From contig NW_027137013.1 in NCBI RefSeq assembly GCF_040869045.1, positions 124,001-188,000 of the forward strand: a stretch of 64,000 nucleotides of DNA, given 5' to 3'. The DNA comes from Eurosta solidaginis. Lineage: Eukaryota; Arthropoda; Insecta; Diptera; Tephritidae. The notes beneath the pieces are model-generated. The model ran no database searches. It saw only the letters and a list, made by a program, of their open reading frames with translations, and was not told the origin of the DNA. The position numbers were made by a program, and so were the translations under genes. Below are positions 22,164 through 34,896 of this stretch, piece by piece (positions within the stretch are counted from its first letter, which is position 1; each line of letters opens with the position of its first letter).

Positions 22164-22345
22164 GGCCGGGTCGATTTGTGGGGAGGCAAAAAAATCGCCC
22201 ATTGCTCTGTGAAAATCATATTCTAGGGATCAAAATAAGAAACTTTGCCGAAGACGTATGGTTCGTCTAAAACGAATTCTGATGTCCCCCCCCTCTGGGT
22301 CGTAGGGGTAAATTTGGAAAAATCCCACTTTGAAATACCTATGTT
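22160..22345 (+). repeat. Repeat R, part inserted in family A
   Basis: It starts ACAGTAGGCCGGGTCGATTTG and contains CTGTGAAAATCATATTCTAG, AACTTTGCCGAAGACG and AACGAATTCTGATGTCCCC. Nearly the same sequence occurs on the opposite strand at 39150-39275, again abutting family A. The tip resembles the right end of the foldback element at 56922-57409. I infer a DNA transposon with inverted ends. Confidence 0.6.
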
Positions 22346-22349
22346 TTTT

Positions 22350-24931
22350 TATACTCAGTTGAGCAGAGCTCACAGAGTATATTAAGTTTGATTGGATAAC
22401 GGTTGGTTGTACATATATAAAGGAATCGAGATATATATAGACTTCAATATATCAAAATAATCAGGATCGTAAAAAAATTCGATTAAGCCATGTCCGTCCG
22501 TCCGCCCGTTAACACGATAACTTGAGTAAATTTTGAGGAATCTTGATGAAATTTGGTATGTAGGTTCCTGAGCACTCATCTCAGATCGCTATTTAAACTG
22601 AACGATATCGGATTATAACCACGCCCACTTTTTCTCATATCGAAAATTCCGAAAAACCGAAAAAGTGCGATAATTCATTACCAAAGACAGATAAAGCGAC
22701 GAAACTTGGTAAATGAGTTGAGTTTATGACGCAGAATAGAAAAGTAGTAAAATTTTGGACAATGGGAAGGCACCGCCCACTTTTAAAAGAAGGCAATTTA
22801 AAACTTTTGCAAGCTGTAATTTGTCAGTCTTTGAAGATATCATGATGAAGTTTGGCAGGGACGTTACTTTTATTACTATATGTGTGCATAATAAAAATTA
22901 GCAAAATCGGAGAAGGGCCACGCCCACTTTAAAAAAATTTTTTTTTTTAAAGTATAATTTTAACAAAAAAATTAATATCTTTACAATATATAAGTAAATT
23001 ATGTCAACATTCAACTCCAGTAATGATATGGTGCAACAAAATACAAAAATAAAAGAAAATTTCAAAATGGGCGTGGCTCCGCCCTTTTTCATTTAATTTG
23101 TCTAGGATGCTTTTAACGCCATAAATCGAACACAAATTAACCAATCCTTTTGAAATTTGGTAGGGGCATAGATTCTATGATGTTAACTGTTTTCTGTGAA
23201 AACGGGCGAAATCGGTTGATGACACGCCCAGTCTTTATACACAGTCGTTCGTCTGTCCTTCCGCATGGCCGTTAACACGATAACTTGAGCAAAAATCGAC
23301 ATATCTTTAATGACCTTACTTCACGTACTTATTTGAACTCACTTTATCTTGGTATGAAAAATTAACGAAATCCGACAATGACCACGCCCACTTTTTCAAT
23401 ATCGAAAATTACGAAAAATGAAAAAAATGCCATAATTCTATACCAAATACGAAAAAAGGGATGAAACATGGTGAGGTAATTGGATTGGTTTATTGACGCG
23501 AAATATAACTTTAGAAAAAACTTTATAAAATGGTTGTGACACCTACCATATTAAGTAGAAGGAAATGAAAAAGTTCTGCAGGGCGAAATAAAAAAGCATT
23601 AAAATCTTGGCAGGTATTTATTACATATATAAATAAATTAGCGGTATCCAACAGATGATGTTCTGGGTCACCCTGGCCCACATTTGGTCGATATCTGGAA
23701 AACGCATTCACATATACAACTACCACCACTCCCTTTTAAAACTCTCATTAGTACCTTTAATTTGATACCCATATCGTACCAACACATTCTAGAGTCACCC
23801 CTGTTCCACCTTTGTGGTGATATCTCGAAACGGCGTCCACCTACGGAACTAAGGATTACTCCCTTTTAAAATACTCATTAACACCTTTCTTTTGATACCC
23901 ATATTGTACAAACAAATTCTAGGGTCACCCCTGGTCCACCTTTATGGCGATATCTCGAAACGGCGTCCACCTATGGAACTAAGGATTACTCCGTTTTAAA
24001 TACTGATTAACGCCTTTCATTTGATACCCATATCGTACCAACACATTCTAGAGTCACCCCTGGTCCACCTTTATGGCGATATTTCGAAACGGCGTCCACC
24101 TATAGAACTAAGGCCCACTCCCTTTTAAAACCCTCATTAATACTTTTAATTTGATACCCATATGGTACAAACAAATTCTAGGGTCACACCTGGTCCACCT
24201 TTATGGCGATATCGCGAAATGGTGTACACCTGTGGAACTAAGCATCACTCCCTTTTAAAATACTCATTAATACCTTTCTTTTGATACCCATATTGTACAA
24301 ACAAATTCTAGGGTCATACCTGGTCCACCTTTATGGCGATATCTCGAAACGGCGTCCACCTGTGGAACTAAGCAGCATCACTCCCTTTTAAAATACTTAT
24401 TAACACCTTTCTTTTGATACCCATATTGTACAAACAAATTATAGGGTCACCCCTGGTCCACCTTTATGGCGATATTTCGAAACGGCGTCCACCTATGGAA
24501 CTAAGGATTACTCCCTTTTAAAATACTCATTAACACCTTTCTTTTGATACCCATATTGTACAAACAAATTCTAGGGTCACCCCTGGTCCACCTTTATGGC
24601 GATATTTCGAAACGGCGTCCACCTATGGAACTAAGGATTACTCCCTTTTAAAATACTCATTAACACCTTTCATTTGATACCCATATCGTACAAACGCATT
24701 CTACAGTCAACCCTGATCCACCTTTATGGCTATATCCGTAAATGGCGTCCACCTATAGAACTATGGCCCACTCCCTCATAAAATACTCTTTAATGCCTTT
24801 CATTTGATACACATTCCAGGGTTACCCTAGGTTCATTTTCCTACATGGTGATTTTCCTTATTTTGTCTCCATAGCTCTCAACTGAGTATGTAATGTTCGG
24901 TTACACCCGAACTTAGCCTTCCTTACTTGTT
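22350..24931 (+). mobile_element. Family A copy 5 (full length)
   Basis: Complete: 5' ATACTCAGTTGAG at 22351, a short GTCCGTCCGCCCG microsatellite, both modules, an array at about 23690-24800, the CTCAACTGAGTAT partner, hairpin and CCTTACTTGTT at 24931. The microsatellite is much shorter than in copies 1 and 2, and the array is shorter and of a different unit mix. It is directly followed by copy 6. Confidence 0.85.
23690..24800 (+). repeat. ~128-bp minisatellite array of family A copy 5
   Basis: Eight or so units with GGCGATAT(C/T)TCGAAACGGCG, ACTCCCTTTTAAAATACTCA and TTTGATACCCATATTGTAC. Units here mostly carry the CGAAACGGCG / GGAACTAAGGATTACTCC variant rather than the CGAAAAGGCG / GACCTAATG variant of copies 1 and 2. 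Confidence 0.85.
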
Positions 24932-24933
24932 TT

Positions 24934-26246
24934 TATACTCAGTTGAGCAGAGCTCACAGAGTATATTAAGTTTGATTGGATAACGGTTGGTTGTACATAT
25001 ATAAAGGAATCGAGATAGATATAGACTTCCATATATCAAAATAATCAGGATCCAAAAAAAATTTGATTGAGCCATGTCCGTCCGTCCGTCCGTCCGTCCG
25101 TGCGTCCGTCCGTCCGTTAACACGATAACTTGAGTAAATTTTGAGGTATCTTGATGAAATTTGGTACGTAGGTTCCTGAGCACTCATCTCAGATCGCTAT
25201 TTAAAATGAACGATATCGGACTATAACCACGCCCACTTTTTCGATATCGAAAATTTCGAAAAACCGAAAAAGTGCGATAATTCATTGCCAAAGGCGGTTA
25301 AAGCGATGAAACTTGGTAGATGGGTTGACGTTATGACGCATAATAGAAAATTAGTAAGATTTTGGACAATGGGCGTGGCACCGCCCACTTTTACAAGAAG
25401 GTAATTTAAAAGTTTTGCAAGCTGTAATTTGGCAGTGGTTGAAGATATCATGATGAAATTTGGCAGGAACGTTACCACTATTACTATATATGTGCTAAAT
25501 AAAACTTAGCAAAATTGGGTGAAGAACACGCCCACTTTTTAAAAAAAATTTTTTTTAATTCAAATTTTAACAAAAAATTTAATATCTTTACTGTATATAA
25601 GTAAATTAAGTCAAAATTCAACTCCAGTAATGATATTGTGCAACAAAATACAAAAATAAAAGAAAATTTCAAAATGGGCGTGGCTCCGCCCATTTTCATT
25701 TAGTGTGTCTAGAATACTTTTAATGCCATAAGTCGAACAAAAATTTACCAATCCTTTTGAAATTTGGTAGGAGCATAGATTCTATGTTGCCCACTGTTCT
25801 CTGTGAAAATGGGCGAAATAGGTGGAAGCCACGCCCAGTTTTTATACTCAGTCCACCGTCTGTCCTTCCGCTCGGCCGTTAACACAATAACTTGAGCAAA
25901 AACCGATATATCTTTACTAAACTTAGCCCACGTACTTATCTGAACTCACTTTATCTTGGTATAAAAAATGGCCGAAATCCGACCATAACCACGCCCACTT
26001 TATCGATATCGAAAATTACGAAAAATTAAAAAAATGCCATAACTCTACACCAAATACGAAAAAAGGGATGAAACATGGTAACTGGATTGGTTTATTGACG
26101 CAAAATATAACTTTAGAAAAAACTTTATAAAATGGTTGTGACACCTACCATATTAAGTAGAAGAAAATGAAAAAGTTCTGCAAGGCGAAATCAACAGCCC
26201 TTGGAATCTTGGCAGGAATACTGTTAGTATTATTGAATATATATAG
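24934..26246 (+). mobile_element. Family A copy 6, left part (split by a nested copy)
   Basis: 5' end three bases after copy 5 ends. It contains the subterminal repeat, a CCGT run at 25078-25117 with one CCGTG variant, and both modules. It stops at ATATATATAG, where an inverted family A copy begins. The element resumes at 29448 with AAATTAGCAGTACCCGACAG, which is the sequence that follows this point in copy 1. Confidence 0.85.
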
Positions 26247-29200
26247 AACAAGTAAGGAAGTTTAAGTTCGGGTGTAACCGAACATTACATACTCAGTTGA
26301 GAGCTATGGTGACAACATAAGGGAAAATAACCATGTAGGAAAATGAACCGAGGGAAACCCTGGAATGTGTTTGTATGGCATGTGTATCAAATGAAAGGCA
26401 TTAAAGAGTATTTTATGAGGGAGTGGGCCATAGTTCTATAGGTGGACGCCGTTTAGGGATATAGCCATAAAGGAGGATCAGGGTTGACTCTAAAATGCGT
26501 TTGTACGATATGGGTATCAAATGAAAGGTATTAATGAGTATTTTAAAAGGGCGTGGACCTAAGTTCTATAGATGGACGCCTTTTCGAGATATCGCCGTAA
26601 AGATGGACCAGGGGTGACTCTAGAATGCGTTTGTACGATATGGGTATCAAATGAAAGGTGTTAATGAGCATTTTAAAAGGGTGTGGGCCTTAGTTCTATA
26701 GGTGGATGCCCTTTCGAGATATCGCCATAAAGGTTCTAGAATTTTTGTGTACGATATGGGTATCAAATGAAAGGTGTTAATGAGTATTTTAAAAGGGAGT
26801 GGGCCTTAGTTCTATAGGTGGACGCCGTTTCGAGATATCGCCATAAAGGTGGGCCAGGGGTGACTCTAGAATTCGTTTGTGCAATATGGGTATCAAACGA
26901 AAGGAGCTAATGAGTATTTTAAGAGGGAGTGGGCCTTAGTTCTATAGGTGGACGCATTTTCGAGGTATCGCAATAAAGGTGGACCAGAGGTGACTCTAGA
27001 ATTCGTTTGTGCAATATGGGTATCAAACGAAAGGAGTTACTGAGTATTTTAAGTGGGAGTCGGCCTTCGTTTTATAGGTGTTCGCCTTTTCGAGATATCG
27101 CCATAAAGGTGGACCAGGGGTGACCCTAGAATTTGTCTGCACAATATGGGCATCAAACGAAAGGTGTTAATGAGTATTTTAAAAGGGAGTGGGCCTTAGT
27201 TCTATAGGTGGACGCCGTTTCGAGATATCGCCATAAAGGTGGGCCAGGGGTGACTCTAGAATTGGTTTGTGCAATATGGGTATCAAACGAAAGGAGTTAA
27301 TGAGTATTTTAAGAGGGAGTGGGCCTTAGTTCTATAGGTGGACGCATTTTCGAGGTATCGCAATAAAAGTGGACCAGGGGTGACTCTAGAATTTGTTTGT
27401 ACGATATGGATATCAAATGAAAGGTGTTAATGATTATTTTAAAAGGGCGTGGGGCTTAGTTCTATAGGTGGACCCCTTTTCGAGATATCGCCATAAAGGT
27501 GGACCAGGGGTGACTCTAGAATTCTTTTGTGCAATATGGGTATCAAACGAAAGGAGTTAATGAGTATTTTAAGAGGGAGTGGGCCTTAGTTCTATAGATG
27601 GACGCCTTTTCGAGATATCGCCATAAAGATGGACCACGTGTGACCCTAGAATGCGTTTGTACGATATGGGTATCAAATGAAAGGTGTTAATGAGTATTTT
27701 AAAAGGGAGTAAATCTTAGTTCCATAGGTGGACGCCGTTTCGAGATATCGCCATAAAGGTGGGCCAGGGGTGACTCTAGAATTCGTTTGTGCAATATGGG
27801 TATCAAACGAAAGGAGTTAATGAGTATTTTAAGAGGGAGTGGGCCTTTCTGGACCAGGGGTGACTCTAGACTTTGTTTGTACGATATGGGTATCAAATGA
27901 AAGGTGTTAATGAGTATTTTTAAAAGGGAGTGGGCCTTCGTTCTATAGGTATTCGCCTTTTCGAAATATCGCCATAAAGGTGGACCAGGGGTGACTCTAG
28001 AATGAGTTTGTACGATATGGGTATCAAATTAAAGTTATTAATGAGAGTTTTAAAAGGGAGTGGTGGTAGTTGTATATGTGAAGGCGTTTTCCAGATATCG
28101 ACCAAAATGTGGACCAGGGTGACCCAGAACATCATCTGTTGGATACCGCTAATTTATTTATATATGTAATACCTGCCAAGATTTTAAGGGTTTTTTATTT
28201 CGCCCTGCAGAACTTTTCATTTTCTTCTACTGAATATGGTAGGTGTCACAACCATTTTATAAAGTTTTTTTTAAAGTTATATTTCGCGTCAATAAAACAA
28301 TCCTTACCTTACCATGTTTCATCCCTTTTTTCGTATATGGTATAGAATTATGGCATTTTTTTCATTTTTCGCAATTTTCTATATCGAAAAAGTGGGCGTG
28401 ATTATAGTCGGATTTCATTCATTTTTCATACCAAGATAAAGTGGGTTCAGATAAGTACGTGAACTGAGTTTAGTAAAGATATATAGATTTTTGCTCAAGT
28501 TATCGTGTTAACGGCCATGCGGAAGGACAGACGGATGACTGTGTATAAAAACTGGGCGTGGCATCAACCGATTTCGCCCATTTTCACAGAAAACAGTTAA
28601 AGCCATAAAATCTATGCCCCTACCAAATTTCAAAAGGATTGGTAAATTTTTGTTCGACTTATGGCGTTAAAAGTATCCTAAACAAATTAAATGAAAAAGG
28701 GCGGAGCTACGCCCATTTTTAAATTTTCTTTTATTTTTGTATTTTGTTGCACCATATCATTACTGGAGTTGAATCTTGACATAATTTACTTATATACTGT
28801 AAAGATATTAAATTTTTTGTTAAAATTTTACTTAAAAAAATTTTTTTTTTTAAAAGTGGGCGTGGTCCTTCTCCGATTTTGCTAATTTTTATTAAGCGTA
28901 CATATAGTAATAAGAGTAACGTTTCTGCCAAATTTTATCATGATATCTTCAACGACTGCCAAATTACAGCTTGCAAAAGTTTTAAATTACCTTCTTTTAA
29001 AAGTGGGCGGTGCCACGCCCATTGTCCAAAATTTTACTAATTTTCTATTTTGCGTCATAAGTTCAACTCATCTACCAAGTTTCGTCGCTTTATCGGACTT
29101 TTGTAATGAATTATCGCACTTTTTCGGTTTTTCGAAATTTTCGATATCGAAAAAGTGGGCGTGGTTATAGTCCGATATCGTTCATTTTAAATAGCGATCT

Positions 29201-29447
29201 GAGATGAGTGCTCAGGAACCTACATACCAAATTTCATCAAGATACCTCAAAATTTACTCAAGTTATCGTGTTAACGGACGGACGGACGGACGGACGGACG
29301 GACATGGCTCAATCAAATTTTTTTTCGATCCTGATTATTTTGATATATGGAAGTCTATATCTATCTCGATTCCTTTATATATCTACAACCAACCGTTATA
29401 CAATCAAATTTAATATACTCTGTGAGCTCTGCTCAACTGAGTATAAA
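26247..29447 (-). mobile_element. Family A copy 7, full length, nested in copy 6 in reverse
   Basis: On the plus strand it runs from AACAAGTAAGGAAG (reversed 3' end) through the hairpin, the inverted repeat, a reversed minisatellite, the modules and the GGACGG run to CTCAACTGAGTATAAA. Both ends meet copy 6 with little or no loss of host bases, at an A/T-rich point. This is a clean example of the element's true ends. Confidence 0.85.
26450..28100 (-). repeat. ~128-bp minisatellite array of family A copy 7
   Basis: About 13 units, reversed relative to the plus strand (CGAGATATCGCCATAAAGGTGG, AGGGGTGACTCTAGAA, TATGGGTATCAAA). Some units are shortened (near 26725 and 27845), typical of unequal exchange or slippage within the array. 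Confidence 0.85.
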
Positions 29448-30742
29448 AATTAGCAGTACCCGACAGATGATTTTCTGGATCACCTGACCCACATTTGGTC
29501 GATATCGCGAGAACGTCTTCACATATACATCTAAGGGCCACTCGCTTTTAAAACCCTCATTAATACCTTTAATTTGATATCCATATCGTACAAACACATT
29601 CTAGAGTCAACCCTGGCCCACCCTAATGGCGATATCTCGAAAAGGCGTGCACCTATAGACCTAATGCACACTCCCTCTTAAAATGCTCAGTAATACCTTT
29701 CGTTTGATACCCATATCGTAAAAACATTCTAGAGTCACCCCTGGCCCACCCTAATGGCGATATCTCGAAAAGGCGTCCACCTATAGACCTAATGTCCACT
29801 CCCTCTTAAAATGCTCAGTAACACCTTTCGTTTGATACCCATATCGTACAAACATTCTAGAGTCACCCCTGGCCCACCCTAATGGCGATATCCCGAAAAG
29901 GCGTCCACCTATAGACCTAGTGCCCATTCCCTCTTAAAATGCTCAGTAACACCTTTCGTTTGATACCCATATCGTACAAACATTCTAGAGTCACCCTTGG
30001 TCCACCTTTATGGTGATATCTCGAAAAGGCGTCCACCTATAGAACTAAGGATTACTCCCTTTTAAAATACTCATTACCACCTTTCATTTGATACCCATAT
30101 CATACAAACACATTCCAGAGTCACCCCTGGCCCACCCTAATGGCGACATTTCGAAAAGGCGTCCACCTATAGACCTAATGCCCACTCCCTCTTAAAACGC
30201 ACAGTAACACCTTTCATTTGATTCCCATATCGTACAACTAGAGACACCCCTGGTCCACCTTTATGGCGATATCTCGAAACGGCGTCCACCTAGGGAACTA
30301 AGGATCACTCCTTTTCAAAATACTCATTAACAGCTTTCGTTTGATACCCATATCGTACAAACATATTCTAGAGTCACCCCTGGTCCACCTTTATGGGGAT
30401 TTCTCGAAAAGGCGTTCACATATAGAACTAAAGCCCATTCCCTTTTAAAATACTCATTATCACCTTTCATTTGGTACCCATATCGTACAAACACATTCTA
30501 GAGTCAGCCCTGGTCCACCTTTATGGCGATATCCCTAAATGGCGTCCATCCATAGAACTATGGCCTACTCTCTCTTAAAATACTCTTTAATACTTTCCAT
30601 TTGATACACATGTCATACAACCACATTCCAGGGTTACCCTAGGTTCATTTTCCTACATGGTGATTTTCCTTATTTTGTCTCCATAGCTCTCAACTGAGTA
30701 TGTAATGTTCGGTTACACCCGAACTTAGCCTTCCTTACTTGT
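29448..30742 (+). mobile_element. Family A copy 6, right part
   Basis: Continues copy 6 after the nested insertion: AAATTAGCAGTACCCGACAG, then a ~8-unit array to about 30600, the inverted repeat, hairpin and CCTTACTTGTT at 30742. It is followed after three bases by copy 8. Confidence 0.85.
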
Positions 30743-30745
30743 TTT

Positions 30746-32814
30746 TATACTCAGTTGAGCAGAGCTCACAGAGTATATTAAGTTTGATTGGATAACGGTT
30801 GGTTGTACATATATAAAGGAATCGAGATAGATATAGACTTCCATATATCAAAATAATCAGGATCGAAAAAAAATTTGATTGAGCCATGTCCGTCCGTCCT
30901 GCCGTCCGTTCGTCCGTCCGTCCGTCCGTCCGTCCGTCCGTCCGTCCGTTAACACGATAACTTGAGTAAATTTTGAGGTATCTTGATGAACGTACGTAGG
31001 TTCCTGAGCACTCATCTCAGATCGCTATTTAAAATGAACGATATCGGACTATAACCACGCCCACTTTTTCGATATCGAAAATTTCGAAAAACCGAAAAAG
31101 TGCGATAATTCATTACAAAAGACCGATAAAGCGACGAAACTTGGTAGATGAGTTGAACTTATGACGCAAAATAGAAAATTAGTAAAATTTTGGACAATGG
31201 GCGTGGCACCGCCCACTTTTAAAAGAAGGTAATTTAAAATTTTTGCAAGCTGTAATTTGGCAGTAGTTGAAGATATCATGATGAAATTTGGCAGAAACGT
31301 TACTATTATTACTATATGTACGCTTAATAAAAATTAGCAAAATCGGAGAAGTACCACGCCCACTTTTAAAAAAAAAATTTTTTTTAAAGTAAAATTTTAA
31401 CAAAAAATTTAATATCTTTACAGTATATAAGTAAATTATGTCAAGATTCAACTACAGTAATGATATGGTGCAACAAAATACAAAAATAAAAGAAAATTCA
31501 AAAATGGGCGTGGCTCCGCCCTTTTTCATTTAATTTGTCTAGGATACTTTTAACGCCATAAGTCGAACAAAAATTAACCAATCCTTTTGAAATTTGGTAG
31601 GGGTATAGATTTTATGGCGTTAACTGTTTTCTGCGAAAATGGGCGAAATCGGTTGATGTCACGCCCAGTTTTTATACACAGTCGTCCGTCTGTCCTTCCG
31701 CATGGCCGTTAACACGATAACTTGAGCAAAAATCGATATATCTTTACTAAACTCAGTTCACGTACTTATCTGAACTCACTTTATATTGGTATGAAAAATG
31801 AACGAAATCCGACTATGACCACGCCCACTTTTTCGATATCGAAAATTACGAAAAATGAAAAAAATGCCATAATTCTATACCAAATACGAAAAAAGGGATG
31901 AAATATGTCAAGGTAATTGGATTGTTTTATTGACGCGAAATATAACTTTAGAAAAAACTTTATAAAATGGTTGTGACACCTACCATATTAAGTAGAAGAA
32001 AATGAAAAAGTTCTGCAGGGCGAAATAAAAAACCCTTAAAATCTTGGCAGGTATTACATATATAAATAAATTAGCGGTATCCAACAGATGATGTTCTGGG
32101 TCACCCTGGTCCACATTTTGGTCGATATCTGGAAAACGCCTTCACATATACAACTACCACCACTCCCTTTTAAATCGCTCATTAATACCTTTAATTTGAT
32201 ACCCTTATCGTACAAACTCATTCCAGAGTCACCCCTGGTCCACCTTTATGGCGATATTTCGAAAAGGCGAACACCTATAGAACGAAGGCCCACTCCCTTT
32301 TAAAAATACTCATTAACGCCTTTCATTTGATACCCATATCGTACAAACAAAGTCTAGAGTCACCCCTGGTCCAGAAAGGCCCACTCCCTCTTAAAATACT
32401 CATTAACTCCTTTCGTTTGATATCCATATTGCACAATCAAATTCTAGAGTCACACCTGGTCCATCTTTATGGCGATATCTCGAAAAGGCGTCCACCTATA
32501 GAACTAAGGCCCACTCCCTCTTAAAATACTCATTAACTCCTTTCGTTTGATACCCATATTGCACAAACGAATTCTAAAATCACCCCTGGTCCACCTTTAT
32601 GGCGATATCTCGAAAAGGCGAACACCTAAAAAACGAAGGCCCACTCCCTTTTAAAAATACTCATTAACACCTTTCATTTGATACCCATATCGTACAAACA
32701 AAGTCTAGAGTCACCCCTGGTCCACCTTTATTGCGATACCTCGAAAATGCGTCCACCTATAGAACTAAGGCCCACTCCCTCTTAAAATACTCATTAACAC
32801 CTTTCATTTGATAC
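30746..32814 (+). mobile_element. Family A copy 8, left part (split by the LTR retrotransposon)
   Basis: 5' end head-to-tail with copy 6. It has a long CCGT run (about 30890-30950, with CCTG and CGTT variants), both modules and a minisatellite starting near 32100. It breaks inside an array unit at TTTGATAC (32814); the unit resumes at 38473. Confidence 0.85.
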
Positions 32815-33040
32815 TATATTTGGTGGTTAACCAAATATTTAAATATTTATTTTTTTAAAAATATTATGTTATTTATTTGAAGTATAAAATATTATTTTTG
32901 TTTATTTTTGAGTTTAGATATTTTCCAACTAATTAGAATTTTCTTTTTTTGAAGTTATTCAAAATTTTAAGTTAACACGAAAACTCAATTAAAATTATTT
33001 TAAAAATTAAAGTAAAGAGTACAAAGTAGATAACACTATA
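32815..33040 (-). repeat. 3' LTR of the Ty3/gypsy element
   Basis: 226 bp, matching the 5' LTR at 38247-38472 throughout as far as I can read. It is preceded on the minus strand by the polypurine tract. Outer flank GATAC matches the other side. Confidence 0.9.
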
Positions 33041-33054
33041 TTTACTCCCCCTCC
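33041..33054 (-). promoter_or_regulatory. Polypurine tract for plus-strand DNA priming
   Basis: GGAGGGGGAGTAAA on the minus strand directly abuts the 3' LTR, the standard place for the RNase H-resistant primer of second-strand synthesis. It stands out against a very AT-rich background. Confidence 0.75.
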
Positions 33055-33079
33055 AAGAAAATTTGAAACAAACAAATTA

Positions 33080-34894
33080 TTAATTAATATTAAAAGTAAC
33101 CTTTTTTTGTTTTTTGTTGTTTAATGTATTTGTATTTAAATTAGTGTTAATAAGTATGTTTGCTGGTTTAAGTAAATCAATTGAAATATTTTTAATAGTA
33201 TTTTTGTATTGAATTGTAAATGTTTTATTTTTCTTAGAGATAACTTTAAAAGGTCCTTCATAAGGTGATTCTAAATTAGATTTACGAAGAACTTTAACAA
33301 AAACATACTCACAATTTTCTAATTGTTTAGGAACGAAAAAATTTTCTTTGTTATGATGAAAAACTTTAGAACGAACAAGTGAAAAATATTCTCTTATTTT
33401 ATGAAGAGCGTCATTAGAAAAATCATGTTCTTTATTACTATTTGAAATAATTAATTCACCAGGTATTCTAAGTGTTTGGCCATAAACAAGTTCAGCAGAT
33501 GAACATTTTAAATCTTCTTTAATAGAAGTTCGTAAACCAAGTAGAATGAATGGTAAAATGTCAGACCAATGAACCGAGTCGTTTGATGCTATAATTGCTG
33601 CTTTTAAAGTTCGATGAAATCTCTCTATCATGCCATTTGCTTGGGGATGGTAAGGAGATGTATGAATTTTATGAGAACCTAAAAGTTTAGTTAATTCTGT
33701 AAAAAATTTTGAGGTGAATTGTGAACCTTGATCTACTGTAATATTTAATGGTATACCAAATCGTGGTATATAATTTTGAATAAAAGTTTTTACTATAGTA
33801 TTTGTTGAAATATCTTTAAGCGGATAAGCTTCAGGCCAACGTGAAAATCTGTCAATAATTGTTAAAATATAATAATTTCCATTTGAAACTGGAAGAGGTC
33901 CAACAATATCCATATGAATATGTTCAAAACGGCCTGATGGTATTTGAATTTTTTGGATAGGAGATTTAGTATGTCTTGAAATTTTGGATTTTTGACAATT
34001 GATGCAAGATGAAGTCCAATCGTTAATCTCTTTACGCATGTTAGGCCAATAATATTTATTTTGAATTAATTTTCTAGTTGTTCTTATACTTGGATGAGAT
34101 AATGAGTGAATTTTGTCAAATATAATTCTTCTCATAGAATGTGGAACATAAGGTCGAAAAGGTTGTAGAGAAACATCACACCATATGTTTAAATTAATAA
34201 TTGGAATATGAATTTCTTTTAAATTATTTTTAGAATTTGGATCAGAAATGGTTTTTTGTAAAGATGTATCAGTTTGCTGTTCTTTATATAAAGTTTCTAA
34301 ATTTATATCTTGAGTAGAAATTGCATTTATTTCTGGAATACGGGAAAGTGTGTCGGCAACTATGTTGTCTTTTCCGCGTATATATTGAATATCATTTGTA
34401 AATTGAGCAATATATTCAAGATGACGTAGTTGACGAGGAGATCTATCTACTTTAGAATTTAGAACATGAATTAAAGGTTTATGATCAGTATAAATTGTAA
34501 AAGTTCTACCTTCAAGAAAATGTTTAAAATGTTTAATTGAATTATAAATTGCCAAAAGTTCACGATCAAATGTTGAATATTTAGTTTCTGTTGTAGTTAA
34601 TTTTCTTGAAAAATAAGCTAAGGGTTCTAGTATATTATTGCTAGTTTGTTGAAGAACTGCTCCAATAGCAACATTTGATGCATCTACTGCTAATGATAAA
34701 GTACCATTTTTGTCGAAATGTGTAAGTAAAGTATTTTTAGCAAAAAGTTTTTTAACATTTTCGAAAGCTGTTGTGGTTTCATTTGTCCAATTTAATTGTT
34801 TGAGTTTGTTTTTAATTGCATGTGTTAACATTTCATGCAGAGGACTAAGTTCTGTTGCTAACATTTTAATATATCTGTGATAGTAATTTATCAT
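33080..34894 (-). CDS. RNase H and integrase of the Ty3/gypsy element
   Basis: 604 residues. The start corresponds to the RT thumb/connection (MINYYHRYIKMLATELSPLH). RNase H follows: LAVDASNVAIGAVLQQ, YSTFDRELLAIYNSIKHF and FTIYTDHKPL. The integrase zinc finger has HSLSHPSIRTTRKLIQ...SSCINCQKSK (H-H-C-C). The catalytic core has HMDIVGPLP, TVDQGSQFTS and ANGMIERFHRT, giving D-D-E. The C-terminal region YEGPFKVISKKNKTFTI resembles the integrase SH3-like domain. No chromodomain is evident. The first Met is unlikely to be a real start; the block should be read as part of Pol. Confidence 0.85.
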   Translation of the reverse strand: MINYYHRYIKMLATELSPLHEMLTHAIKNKLKQLNWTNETTTAFENVKKLFAKNTLLTHFDKNGTLSLAVDASNVAIGAVLQQTSNNILEPLAYFSRKLTTTETKYSTFDRELLAIYNSIKHFKHFLEGRTFTIYTDHKPLIHVLNSKVDRSPRQLRHLEYIAQFTNDIQYIRGKDNIVADTLSRIPEINAISTQDINLETLYKEQQTDTSLQKTISDPNSKNNLKEIHIPIINLNIWCDVSLQPFRPYVPHSMRRIIFDKIHSLSHPSIRTTRKLIQNKYYWPNMRKEINDWTSSCINCQKSKISRHTKSPIQKIQIPSGRFEHIHMDIVGPLPVSNGNYYILTIIDRFSRWPEAYPLKDISTNTIVKTFIQNYIPRFGIPLNITVDQGSQFTSKFFTELTKLLGSHKIHTSPYHPQANGMIERFHRTLKAAIIASNDSVHWSDILPFILLGLRTSIKEDLKCSSAELVYGQTLRIPGELIISNSNKEHDFSNDALHKIREYFSLVRSKVFHHNKENFFVPKQLENCEYVFVKVLRKSNLESPYEGPFKVISKKNKTFTIQYKNTIKNISIDLLKPANILINTNLNTNTLNNKKQKKVTFNIN

Positions 34895-34896
34895 AC

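Noticed and set aside
33080..34894. Envelope gene downstream of integrase
   Set aside because: After integrase only ~25 bases remain before the polypurine tract and 3' LTR, so no env is present.
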